A stretch of 64,000 nucleotides of DNA from positions 806,001 through 870,000 of the forward strand of contig JANQAB010000010.1 of the NCBI GenBank assembly GCA_024707265.1, written 5' to 3'. Source of the DNA: Sporocytophaga sp. GTDB lineage: Bacteria; Bacteroidota; Bacteroidia; Cytophagales; Cytophagaceae. Positions 23,812-33,032 of this stretch are shown here, piece by piece. Every line of letters begins with the position of its first letter. Positions within the stretch are counted from its first letter, which is position 1. Under the pieces are notes generated by a model. That model had not been told where the DNA came from. It worked only from the letters and a program-made list of their open reading frames with translations, and did no database searches. A program made the translations under genes and the position numbers.

Positions 23812-24258
23812 CTAAGCTAATCTTATGCTTCTCTCACTTTCCCAGACTTCAAACTTATCAAGTTCATCCTTAAATCCATCCATCAGCCAAAGTATAACTG
23901 CTATATCATCTACAGCTCCTAATACAGGAATTTTATTCGAAATAAAATCGATATTAAAATAGAAATAAGAGAAAACCAATCCTACCTGGATAAGCAGAAA
24001 AGGGGAAACATTTTTATATTCTCCCTTAAAAACAGCTTTTAACATTCTCTTTGCTAGGCCGGCCTCACGTCCAATCACCTCAAACTTAAACCTTTTGGCT
24101 TCCGGATCATAAAATTTATCCACAACTTCTTTTAAGGCATCTGCGTGTGCACCTTTTGTAAAAGAAGTTCCAAAAGAAATAAGTTTCTTAATCCATTCTG
24201 ACTTGAATTGATCAAGATCAATAGGTTCCTTATCTCCGTTGCTTTCAAATCCTTTCAT
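23812..24258 (-). CDS. DUF1232 (YkvA-like) membrane-associated protein
   Basis: 148 residues. The C-terminal half carries the DUF1232 pattern: a hydrophobic stretch at ~83-100 followed by IDFISNKIPVLGAVDDIAV, matching the family core of Asp-rich turns after a short membrane segment. The N-terminal half is charged and helical. The biochemical role of the family is unknown. It lies 50 bp downstream of the helicase gene on the same strand and is probably co-transcribed with it. A strong hairpin terminator follows. Confidence 0.8.
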   Translation of the reverse strand: MKGFESNGDKEPIDLDQFKSEWIKKLISFGTSFTKGAHADALKEVVDKFYDPEAKRFKFEVIGREAGLAKRMLKAVFKGEYKNVSPFLLIQVGLVFSYFYFNIDFISNKIPVLGAVDDIAVILWLMDGFKDELDKFEVWESERSIRLA

Positions 24259-24308
24259 ACTCTGACTTTTTTAATTAAAACATAAGTCAGGGCTTACTTA
24301 GTTCTGAT

Positions 24309-26244
24309 TTAATACATATACTCCCAGGCAGTTTTATAAGCGCCTATTGACTCTGTATAGTCAAGAAATCCCCTGTAAAACGGATGCCCTGAAAGCGTAC
24401 CGCTTTCCCCAAACACTACCAGCTTCTTTTTCGCTCTGGTCATCGCTACATTCATTCTTCGTATGTCATTTAAGAAACCTATTTCCCCTCTGGAGTTTGA
24501 CCTCACCAGACTTATATACACAATATCTCTTTCCTGACCCTGAAAACCATCTACAGTATTGATTGAAATCTGCTTTTTAAAACTGTCTTCAAATTCTGCA
24601 GCAGCGAGCAAATCTTTTAAGAAATTTACCTGAGCTTTATAAGGTGAAATCAAAGCTATTTTCAGTTTTTCATCCATCATAACCTGCTGACCGATCTTTT
24701 CAACCAGAGCTGTAAAATGTTTTAATAGCAACTGCGCTTCTTCCGGATTTAAAGTACTGGATGTTTCTGCTTCTAATTTTTTCCTCAAAACCACATCCGG
24801 CAGTATCGACGAATTCAACCGGAGCTGTAAAATCAGGATCACCATTCAGAAGTCTGTCTTTTACTGAGGCATGGGCTATGAGTTTATCATAATAAAATTG
24901 TACAGAGGAGAACTTCATAATTTTCTCATTCATTCTGTACTGAGTATCCAGCATTACATCTGCCTTTTGACGCTGAATACATTTTTCAAACAGAGTTACA
25001 GAAAGCCCCTTTTTCGCTGCTTCTATGGATTTGACTGTTGGTGGCAACTGGCAATGATCTCCTGCAAAGACTACCCTGTCTGCCTTGGTTATCGGAATCC
25101 AGGTTGCAGGTTCCAGTGCCTGTGCAGCCTCATCAATAAATACGGTTTCAAACGTTCTGTCTTTTAACAGATAAGAAGCTGCACCTACAAGCGTGCAGGT
25201 AAATACACGTGCCCTGCTTAAAATATCCTGAGTGATATAATTCTCTATAGCTTCTGCTTCCTGCTGCAATTTCCTTGACTCGTCCAGAATTATTCTTCTC
25301 TGATTTCTTTCTTCCTTACCAAAATTTCTTTTATACTTCAAGGCCATATTCCGGTACTCAATGGCGCGTTTTTTTAATTCCTTTATTTGTTTGAAGTCTT
25401 TATGATTGGAAATCTGTACATCTAAAGTATGTGCAAGAAGAGATTCGCTGACTCTTGAAGGGTGTCCGAGTCTGACAACCTTAACACCTTTTTCATCCAG
25501 CTTTTCAGTAAGTAAATCAACAGCAGTGTTACTGGGAGCACATACAAGCACCTGCTCCTCTTCAGACAGTATCTGTTTGATGGCTTCTACAAGTGTCGTT
25601 GTTTTACCTGTTCCCGGAGGTCCGTGTATAATGGCAACATCTTTTGCAAAAACAACATTTTCTATGGCCTTCTTTTGTGAATCATTTAATGAAGGATTAA
25701 GACTAAGTGTTTTTTTCTCCCTGAAGCCAGCCTTTTCCTTGCCTAACAGCACCTCTCTCAATTGAGCCAACCTGTTATGCTTGGCCTTGATTACCCTTTG
25801 CAGGGTATTTTCCATTTCTTTGTAACTGGTTTCGTCAAACAGCAAGTCTAGTCCTAACTTTCCACGATCAAACCAGTCAGGAAGCTCATCAACAAAAAGA
25901 GTAAGTTTGATATTATCTGGGCGGACAGAAGTTACCACTCCTGCGAGTTTGCTTTCAGGTTCTTCATCCTGATTATTGGTAAACACCGCAGCTACCCGAC
26001 CTGACTGAAACTGGTGAGAAATTTCTTTAAAAGAGGGTCTTTCAATCTCAAGAATTAGTCTGTCACCAACACCATAATAAGATTCTTTTACTACTATCGG
26101 GTACCAGGTAAGTCCTTGTGCCCGTCTCTCAGGTATGGATGCATTCAGCATCTTAGACTCATAAAGTTTCCTGTCTTCTTCCTGCTCTACCTTCAATATA
26201 TCCAGAAGCTCCTGAAGCTCTTCTCTGGAATCTTTTTCTGACAT
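24309..26244 (-). CDS. UPF1/DNA2-like superfamily I helicase (one frame break)
   Basis: 644 residues when the T6 run at 24777-24782 is read as T5; as read, it is two overlapping pieces (26244-24700 and 24845-24309). Motifs in order: Walker A GPPGTGKTTT (~205), Walker B FIDEAAQALEP, GDHCQLPPTV, TQYRMNEKI, then after the break TVDGFQGQERDIVYISLVRS and RRMNVAMTRAKKKL. This is the full SF1B set of IGHMBP2/Upf1-type ATPases, with a barrel-like region before motif I. The repaired join reads FEEKLEAETSS. Such proteins unwind DNA or RNA 5'-3'; the exact role in bacteria is unclear. Either a sequencing over-call or a genuinely split gene is possible; the first is likelier. Confidence 0.9.
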
Positions 26245-26318
26245 TAATTTATTAGGATAAATAAAGTGATTACAAATAGACTAATTACTTAAGACAATTA
26301 AAATTGCTATAAGTTCAA

Positions 26319-27368
26319 TTAATAATTCTGATATCTTTTGCTGAATTTCGGGCAAGGAATTGCTCTTCCTCTCTTTTTAACTTTCCTTTTATCATAAGGA
26401 ATTTCCCATTCGTAGATCAGTGAAATCTCATGAGCACCGTAGCTATTACTCACGGAAAGCTTTGAAACAGGAAGGTCAAAGCTGTAAGCGAAGCTTAATC
26501 CATTAAAATGAATCCCAGCCATGAGGATGAATGACTCGTTATTCAGCAATCCGGAAGCATAATTTTTCACAGGAATACCTCTATACCAAAGACCGAACAT
26601 TATAGGGTCATAAGTCAGATATGCTCCAAGGTCAAGCTGATCAAATGCGTCCTGAGATTTATAGTTAAAAGTAGGAGTAAAACTTCTTTCAGGCATATAT
26701 CTGTTTCCATTCCAGTTTTTCAGGAAAAACTTATATCCTGAATGTACAGAGAATTTTACAGGAAGCTTCACATCAGGTAAACCTGTTACGGATTGATTGG
26801 GCCTGTTGAGATGAAATCCGGAGAGCCCCAACCAGAAATGGTCATCATAAAGTAAACCACCGGCGGAAACATCCAGAAAATTCAGTCTTGAACCAGTAAA
26901 GGCATCTGCTGATGCTCCTCCTGTCAAACCGCTATTATCCAATTGATCACCAAATACAAAGCTTGCATAGTCGATTGTCCTGTTGGTGTATCCCAATTGA
27001 ATTCCAGGCCTGAATGTCCAGCGGTTGCTTAGCCAAACTTCGTAGGAATAAAATAAATTAATATCAGTGGAAACGAGTGCACCGTTATTCCCTTGTTTAT
27101 CCCTTTTAACCAACAGCCCCACACCACTTCTGTAAGATTCAATGTTATGATCAAGAGAGGCTGCATAAGTAATAAAAGATGCTCCGGTTCCAGGCCATTG
27201 ATTTCTGTAATTCAGAATAGCCCTGGTATTTTCAGCAGTACCGGCAAAAGCAGGATTTAAATATAAAGGAGCATTATAATACTGGGAAAACTGAGGATCC
27301 TGAGCAAAAGAGGAATTTGCAATGAACAAACTCCCAAGGATTATAAAAAAGTAAAAGCTTTTAAACAT
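26319..27368 (-). CDS. PorP/SprF family type IX secretion outer-membrane protein
   Basis: 349 residues with a signal peptide ending SSFAQ. The mature start DPQFSQYYNAPLYLNPAFAG is the family hallmark, followed by RNQWPG and alternating beta-strand segments of a barrel. PorP/SprF proteins sit in the outer membrane and work with the type IX secretion and gliding machinery; many genomes carry several paralogues. No PorE- or SprE-type partner is adjacent, so this looks like a stand-alone paralogue. It lies 74 bp upstream of the helicase gene. The C-terminus is basic (DKRKVKKRGR). Confidence 0.93.
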   Translation of the reverse strand: MFKSFYFFIILGSLFIANSSFAQDPQFSQYYNAPLYLNPAFAGTAENTRAILNYRNQWPGTGASFITYAASLDHNIESYRSGVGLLVKRDKQGNNGALVSTDINLFYSYEVWLSNRWTFRPGIQLGYTNRTIDYASFVFGDQLDNSGLTGGASADAFTGSRLNFLDVSAGGLLYDDHFWLGLSGFHLNRPNQSVTGLPDVKLPVKFSVHSGYKFFLKNWNGNRYMPERSFTPTFNYKSQDAFDQLDLGAYLTYDPIMFGLWYRGIPVKNYASGLLNNESFILMAGIHFNGLSFAYSFDLPVSKLSVSNSYGAHEISLIYEWEIPYDKRKVKKRGRAIPCPKFSKRYQNY

Positions 27369-27467
27369 AGAAGTACTGCAAAAGTATAAAAATTAACGAA
27401 ACCTGTGCAGGAACTGATATTAGAATTCTATATTTAAAAGCTTTTTTTTATAATAAAAGCAGAAATA

Positions 27468-27980
27468 TTAATGATGATGCCCACCCGGACCATGTACGTG
27501 TCCGTGATCAAGTTCTTCAGCTGTAGCATCTCTAACATCCACTACTTTTCCCTGAAATTCAAGATTCAATCCGGCAAGAGGATGATTAAAATCTATAGTA
27601 AGTTCGTTTTGATTTACGGCTAAAACTTTACCTCTCAGAAAATTTCCGTCTGCATCTGACATTGGCACAAAGGTACCAACCTGAAATTTAGATTCGTCAA
27701 ATTCTCCATCGATTTTAAATATTTCTTTGGAAAGGTTAACAACCGCTTCCTCTTCAAAATCACCATAGGCTTCATCTGAAGTGATAACAAATTTAAAATC
27801 AGCACCACTTGTAAGACCATCCAGCCCCTCTTCAAATTTTTCAGGTAAGCCACTGCTACCGAAAAGGAACACCATTGGTTCCTGAGCATTTACCTTCTCA
27901 GAAACTTCCACATTACCCTCCTGATCTTTTGCCTGAAGATCGTAGGTTACGGCCACTACTTTGTTTTTTTCAATTTTCAT
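27468..27980 (-). CDS. slyD: SlyD-like FKBP-type peptidyl-prolyl isomerase
   Basis: 170 residues. An FKBP-type fold is interrupted by the insert-in-flap chaperone domain (about 75-125), as in SlyD. Recognisable parts are YDLQAKDQEG, GSSGLPEKFEEGLDGL, ITSDEAYGDFEEE and the C-terminal half VGTFVPMSDADGNFLRGKV. The tail HGHVHGPGGHHH is the metal-binding His-rich end of this family. It acts in the cytoplasm as a proline isomerase and folding helper, with possible nickel binding. It is expressed away from the divergent epimerase gene. Confidence 0.93.
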   Translation of the reverse strand: MKIEKNKVVAVTYDLQAKDQEGNVEVSEKVNAQEPMVFLFGSSGLPEKFEEGLDGLTSGADFKFVITSDEAYGDFEEEAVVNLSKEIFKIDGEFDESKFQVGTFVPMSDADGNFLRGKVLAVNQNELTIDFNHPLAGLNLEFQGKVVDVRDATAEELDHGHVHGPGGHHH

Positions 27981-28177
27981 TATTTTGACTTTCTATAAAA
28001 TTCTGAAGCAATAATTATAAATTCTGAAACACCGATTTAGTTAATTATGTATATAAAGAGAAAAATGCGGTGTAAGGTTTAAGAATAGTTGTGAATAAAT
28101 TTATTCATTCACCTGCAGATTAAATAAAATTCATGACAAAAAAGAATTATGTTTGAAATATTTTAAAAGAAGGCCAA

Positions 28178-29173
28178 GTGATCAACTGGACAATTGAAGA
28201 AAAACACCTGACACTCAAATATAACTGGAAAATATCCAGAAGTGAATCCGTTACAAAGAACAATTTTTTTCTCCAAATTACGGATGGTACAAATTCGGGA
28301 TCAGGAGAAGTAGCTCCTAATATCAGATATGGAGAAACGCCCCAACTCATTAAAGATCAATTTGATTTTTTCTTAAAAAATGGTGCATCCAGGATTAAAA
28401 ATTTGGATGATTTACAAAATTTACTAAATTTCACACAAATTTGTAATTCTTTGAGATTTGGGATTGAATCCGCTTACATCCACTTTCTCAGTAAAATACA
28501 AAATTTACCTGTTTATTCTTTTCTCGGGTTGGACGAACCCAAGAATATTTTTACAGCATATACGCTTCCGATAATGCAAATTGGTGAAATTCAAGCATTT
28601 TATAAAAATCACCAATTAGAGCGATTTAAATATCTTAAGTTAAAGATAAACTCAGAAAACGGATTCGACCTTTTGAAAGAGGTACGTAAGCTTTCTACCC
28701 AATCAATCATGATTGATGCAAATGAAAGCTGGCAAAATGTTGAAGAACTTATAATATTTCTTGAAAAAATAAAAAAAGATAATATTGTCTTTGTTGAACA
28801 ACCTCTTCCGTATAACTTTGAAGCGGAGTATAAATATCTTAAGCAAAATAGTACTTTAGATATTTTTGCGGACGAATCAATAACTGACAAAGCTGATTTC
28901 AGCAATTTAACTGAGCAGTTTCATGGAATAAACGTGAAGCTTATGAAATCCGGCAGCTATCTGAATGGCATTAGACTTTTGAAAGATGCAAAAAAACATG
29001 GCTTAAAAACCATGATTGGTTGTATGATAGAAACAAGTTTGGGTATTTCATCAGCCATGAATCTTTGCAGCCTGACAGATTACAATGATCTAGATGGTTA
29101 TTTTGTAATTGATAATGAACCATTTAATCTAATAACAGAAAAAAAAGGACAGCTTTTTTATAGTAAAACTTAA
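28178..29173 (+). CDS. Enolase-superfamily dipeptide epimerase (L-Ala-D/L-Glu type)
   Basis: 331 residues, starting with GTG. Fold and active site of the muconate-lactonising subgroup: KLKIN (KxK general base), MIDANESW (metal Asp), VFVEQPLP (metal Glu), IFADESI (metal Asp with DES), GINVKLMKSG (opposite Lys) and GCMIETS near the end. This set fits dipeptide epimerases that recycle murein peptides; o-succinylbenzoate synthase is a less likely alternative because no menaquinone genes are near. The gene is divergent from slyD and ends 14 bp before the next gene. Confidence 0.85.
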   Translation: MINWTIEEKHLTLKYNWKISRSESVTKNNFFLQITDGTNSGSGEVAPNIRYGETPQLIKDQFDFFLKNGASRIKNLDDLQNLLNFTQICNSLRFGIESAYIHFLSKIQNLPVYSFLGLDEPKNIFTAYTLPIMQIGEIQAFYKNHQLERFKYLKLKINSENGFDLLKEVRKLSTQSIMIDANESWQNVEELIIFLEKIKKDNIVFVEQPLPYNFEAEYKYLKQNSTLDIFADESITDKADFSNLTEQFHGINVKLMKSGSYLNGIRLLKDAKKHGLKTMIGCMIETSLGISSAMNLCSLTDYNDLDGYFVIDNEPFNLITEKKGQLFYSKT

Positions 29174-29187
29174 ATTTTTAGGTAGGT

Positions 29188-30319
29188 ATGGCCAAGACCA
29201 AATCAAAAGAAACAAAAAAAAGCAGTAAACCTGCAGCTAAAAAATCTAAAGAAACGACGCAAAAGGCGGCAAAAAAGTCGGCAGTAAAAAAGGTAGTTTC
29301 AAAGAAAGCTGTAGCGCAAAAAAATGTAGCGAAAAAAGCGGCTGTGAAAAAAGCTGTAGCGAAAAAGGCTGTTGTGAAAGCGGTTGCTAAAAAACCTGTA
29401 GCAAAAAAGGCCGTTGAGAAAGCAGTTGCTAAAAAAACAGTAACAGCTAAAAAAGCAGTTGTTAAAAAGACTGTACCTCCAAAGGCTGCAGCAAAAAAAA
29501 CAGCTGACAAAAAAGTAGAAGTTAAAAAAACAACTTCAAAACCAGCAACCAAAGCTACTTCAGTTTCAAAAACCAAAGCGCCAAAACCTAGTAAAGAAGT
29601 TAAAGTTCCAAAGCCTGCAGAGAAAAAAGTAGTGAGTAAACCTGCGGTTCCTGCAAAAAAAGCTGAGCCGGTCCAAAAGGCAGTTCCTAAAAAAACCGAG
29701 GAGAAAGCGACTGCTCAGAGAGAGCCAGTAAAAACTGCTCCCAAACCGGAAATAAAAAAAGAGCCTTTGATCCCAAGAAAACCAGACATCTATATTCCAC
29801 ATTTGGAAGACAATTTTGATACTTCCAACAGGGCAATACCAGATATAGATTTGAATATTGATAAAAAAATAGAACTTAAAAAAGAGTTGCTGAACAAATG
29901 CATCGAAATGCAAAGCAACATCGTGCAGACGGCAAAAAAAGCTATGGATGATGCGCAGGAAAGCGCCAATGAAGAAGAGGGAGCTTCCGGAGAAGAAAGA
30001 TTTGAAGGTTTCAGAGAAACAATGCAGATCACTAGAGATATGTATGCCAGACAACTACAGGAAGGTATTAACAGTCTTTCCCTGCTAAAAAGAATTTTCC
30101 TGAATCCACAAGAAAGCATAGGACTTGGGTCTGTTGTTTACACCGAATTACAAAACTATTTTATAAGCGTCAGCCTGGGAGAAACCAAACTTGCAGAAAA
30201 AAAACAGTTTCATAGCAATTTCTACCATGACTCCTCTTTACCATGCTATGGCTGGTAAAAAGAAGGGGGATAAATTTGTATTCAGAGACAAGGAATATAC
30301 TATACTTGAAACGTTTTAA
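29188..30319 (+). CDS. Lys/Ala-rich histone H1-like N-terminus fused to a GreA/GreB-like domain (one frame break)
   Basis: 376 residues if the A8 run at 30197-30204 is read as A7; as read it stops at 30258 after a nonsense tail (QFHSNFYHDSS). Residues 1-~190 are almost only Lys, Ala, Val and Pro in AKKAVAKKA-type repeats, as in bacterial histone H1-like DNA-binding proteins. Residues ~215-376 hold a charged two-helix region (ELKKELLNKCIEMQ...RFEGF) and then a beta domain, IGLGSVVYTEL, after repair ISTMTPLYHAMAGKKKGD, FVFRDKEYTILETF. These match the coiled coil plus C-terminal domain of GreA/GreB-like factors. It probably binds DNA and RNA polymerase (inference). Confidence 0.75.
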
Positions 30320-30361
30320 TAAGCTGAAAGCAAAAAGCGCAAAGCTGAAAGTATATCATAT

Positions 30362-30391
30362 AAAAAGGCCCCTTTATTGAGGGGCTTTTTT
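30362..30391 (+). terminator. Intrinsic terminator 1 between convergent genes
   Basis: Stem gcccct/aggggc (30368-30373 with 30380-30385), flanked by A5 on the left and T6 on the right, so it can act in both directions. Confidence 0.85.
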
Positions 30392-30480
30392 GCTTTAAGC
30401 CTTACGCTTTCAGCTTTTTCATCTGAATACCGTTATCTAGATAAGCTGAAAGCAAAAAGCGCAAAGCTGAAAGTATTCAT

Positions 30481-30513
30481 AAAAAAAGTCCCCTTTTACA
30501 ATGGGGACTTTTT
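30481..30513 (-). terminator. Intrinsic terminator 2 between convergent genes
   Basis: Stem gtcccc/ggggac (30488-30493 with 30503-30508), flanked by A7 and T5. It lies 28 bp past the stop of the thioredoxin-fold gene and is bidirectional in form. Confidence 0.85.
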
Positions 30514-30540
30514 GCTTTTCGCTTTAAGCTTTACGCTTTT

Positions 30541-31080
30541 TCACTTCGTTGCTGAAGCATTCTGCTCAAAAGCATTCTTTATCTCTTCAAACCCAACTTG
30601 TGCCTCAAATTTGGTAATCATCTCTAATTTTTCATCAAACAGATATAAAGATGGATACCCGATTGCATCAAACTGGCGATAAAAATCATCCTTTGCATCA
30701 TGAAGTACGGTTATCTGAGGAAACTGAGCAAGCTTGTACAGATTATGAAATTGTTTCACCTGTTCAAGGCTATTGGGACTTATCATTAAAATTTCAACAT
30801 TCTGAAAATAATTAATGTTGTTCAAAATCTCAGTTGTTTCCTCCTGGCATAAATCACACAAAGGGTTAAAATAGACAATCATTATTTTCTTGTTTTGCGG
30901 AATATCTTTATTAGTATATTTTTTCCCGTCAAGTCTCACATAATTGATTTCCGGTATTTTATTTCCTCCTGTATTCTCTTTTACTATCAATTCTGCTTTG
31001 GTTTCTATGTCATTTCCCATACTTAAGCTTGTCAAGCCAACCAACAAAAAGCAGATTATATATTTAAATTTCACTCCCAT
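30541..31080 (-). CDS. Secreted thioredoxin-fold (TlpA/AhpC-like) protein
   Basis: About 179 residues. I prefer the Met at 31080 (MGVKFKYIICFLLVG...), which gives a clean signal peptide, over the in-frame Met four codons upstream. The fold is thioredoxin-like: IMIVYFNPLCDLCQEE with a CxxC motif (CDLC), ILMISPNS, and AIGYPSLYLFDE with the cis-Pro. It probably acts in the periplasm as a thiol-disulfide redox protein. The exact role is unknown, and no cytochrome-maturation genes are adjacent. Terminators and repeats follow its stop. Confidence 0.82.
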   Translation of the reverse strand: MGVKFKYIICFLLVGLTSLSMGNDIETKAELIVKENTGGNKIPEINYVRLDGKKYTNKDIPQNKKIMIVYFNPLCDLCQEETTEILNNINYFQNVEILMISPNSLEQVKQFHNLYKLAQFPQITVLHDAKDDFYRQFDAIGYPSLYLFDEKLEMITKFEAQVGFEEIKNAFEQNASATK

Positions 31081-31192
31081 ATCATTTATCAAGTTACCCG
31101 AAAATATAACATGGCCATTTCAACGGTTGTTATCATTCGCCTTAGACTTCAACAAAGACAAGGGTTTTGAGGTTATTTAGATAAAACAAAAG

Positions 31193-32776
31193 ATGAAGAG
31201 GCGAAAAATCACCATATTTTTACTGATTATTTTTTCCTTGATAACAACCTCCGGGTACCTGGTTGGTTGCAATGAGAGCAAAAATCCGGTATATCCAGGT
31301 AGAAAGTTGTCGGACAAAACTCCTTTATCTCTTGATACAACTGTTATTACAACACCTGGAATAGGCTATACCAAAGGTGACGTCTATAAGTTTTTCTTTG
31401 GAGAACATTACAGAAAGGTCTGGGCTACTCCGGTTGAAGTTCCCATCATTGACCTTGAAAATACTCATGGGGGGCTTGCATTTTCCAAGGCAGGTGGAAA
31501 TATGCAAACTATCAGTATCCGGTTAAAAAGTGCGGAAGGCAAAAGATTTGTTCTGAGAGGGATAGATAAAGACCCCACCAAAATATTACCTAAGATCATG
31601 AAGATTCATCCGATAAAAGGATTATTGCAGGATCAGATATCTGCCATGAACCCTTATGGTCCTCTTGCTATTCCCGGCCTTGCCAATGCCGCAGGGATCT
31701 TTCATGTAAATCCAATACTGGTATACGTTCCGGATGAAAAAGATACGGAAGCTTTTCTTGATGGTTTAAAGGGAAAACTTGCCATGCTTGAAGAATTTCC
31801 TGATAAAGAATGGGCCAATACCGAGCAATATGGATTTGCTTCTGATATCATTTCCACAGAAGACATGCTGAAAGAAAGGTTTAAACACCAGAATGCTAAA
31901 ATTGATGCCAAAACTTATGCAAAATGCCGCTTGTTTGATTTTCTGGTCGGAGACTGGGACAGGCATTCAGATCAATGGAAATGGGCAGTCTTTGAGGATA
32001 GTACAGGAATGACCTTCAAACCTATTCCAAGAGACAGAGACATGGTCTTCTTTCAGTTTAATGATGGTTTAGTTTTGAAGTTAGCGGTTGCAATCAATTC
32101 GAAACTACAATCATATGATTATGATATCCAAAGCATCAAAGGCATGGGAAGAAACAGCAGGTACTTAGACAGGCTTGTTCTCCCTGAGCTTACAGAAGAA
32201 GTTTGGAATCACCTTATCAAAGATATCCAGATACGCATCACGGACTCTGTAATTGTAACCGCTATAAAAAGCTGGCCACAACCAGTATTTAACCAAATAG
32301 GCCAATCTACGATTGATAAACTTATTTACAGGCGAGATCATCTGTCTAAAACAGGAATTGAATTTTATAAATTGATTCAGAAAGAACCCATCATCGTAGG
32401 AACAGATAAAAAAGATCACTTTAAAATAGTAAGGCAAAAAAACACTACAGAAGTTACTGTATATGACAATGATGAAGAACAACTTTTATATAAAAGAGTA
32501 TTTGACAATCATCTTACCAATAATATAACCCTGTATGGTCTGAAAGGAGAAGATGAATTCATTATAGAAGGAAAAGCTAACAAAGGAATCCTTTTAAACA
32601 TATACGGCGGAGAATCCTTTGATAAAATCATTGATCATTCAGAACTGAAGGGCATATTAAAGAAAACAAGAGTTTATGAATACGGACCCAATCGTTATGA
32701 AGGTACGACAGAGTTAGAGTTATATGTGAACGATCCGTTGTATCATTATTTTGAAAGGTCCGGCAGACGTGAATAA
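31193..32776 (+). CDS. Lipoprotein with secretory-kinase-like motifs, unknown function
   Basis: 527 residues. A signal peptide with lipobox YLVGC predicts a lipoprotein. I do not recognise a named family. The middle contains LVGDWDRHSDQWKW followed ~18 residues later by PIPRDRDMVFF. The DRH then DRD order resembles the catalytic loop and metal Asp of FAM20/CotH-like secreted kinases. An earlier segment, KRFVLRGIDKD, could hold a nucleotide-binding Lys (inference). The C-terminal ~130 residues look like beta-strands (VTVYDNDEEQLLYKR, GEDEFIIEG). Related sequences in Bacteroidota are, as far as I know, uncharacterised. Expressed alone, divergent from the thioredoxin-fold gene. Confidence 0.7.
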   Translation: MKRRKITIFLLIIFSLITTSGYLVGCNESKNPVYPGRKLSDKTPLSLDTTVITTPGIGYTKGDVYKFFFGEHYRKVWATPVEVPIIDLENTHGGLAFSKAGGNMQTISIRLKSAEGKRFVLRGIDKDPTKILPKIMKIHPIKGLLQDQISAMNPYGPLAIPGLANAAGIFHVNPILVYVPDEKDTEAFLDGLKGKLAMLEEFPDKEWANTEQYGFASDIISTEDMLKERFKHQNAKIDAKTYAKCRLFDFLVGDWDRHSDQWKWAVFEDSTGMTFKPIPRDRDMVFFQFNDGLVLKLAVAINSKLQSYDYDIQSIKGMGRNSRYLDRLVLPELTEEVWNHLIKDIQIRITDSVIVTAIKSWPQPVFNQIGQSTIDKLIYRRDHLSKTGIEFYKLIQKEPIIVGTDKKDHFKIVRQKNTTEVTVYDNDEEQLLYKRVFDNHLTNNITLYGLKGEDEFIIEGKANKGILLNIYGGESFDKIIDHSELKGILKKTRVYEYGPNRYEGTTELELYVNDPLYHYFERSGRRE

Positions 32777-33032
32777 TAAGATACTCTACAATCTTTTATC
32801 CCTTATTAATTCCATTAACCAAATATTCTTTTCATAAACCGTTCGCTAATAAAGAAAGGAGGGCCCTACCCTACTTCCATTTATCTTCTAAACACTTCTA
32901 ATGCTTACGAGTAGTATTTTGATAATTTGATAAACTTCATTCAAGCTTGAAGGATAATAAACATCTCATTAATAAAGCGGAAGAACATTCAGATTAACAT
33001 TTAAACAATTTTTCATTAGACCAACTAAAGCT

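Larger units (their letters stand above)
30321..30542. repeat. Two tandem palindromic terminator-repeat elements
   Basis: An exact 34-bp direct repeat (30321-30354 and 30443-30476, starting aagctgaaagcaaaaagcgc) precedes a G/C hairpin each time. Each hairpin is followed by an inverted, looser copy of the same motif (30393-30420 and 30515-30542). A similar short motif, aaagctaaaagctaaaag, precedes the terminator at 34008. Confidence 0.9.

Noticed and set aside
29178-30119. Minus-strand frames opposite the Lys/Ala-rich gene
   Set aside because: Phe/Ala-rich products are the direct antisense of AAA/GCN codons; no independent coding signal.
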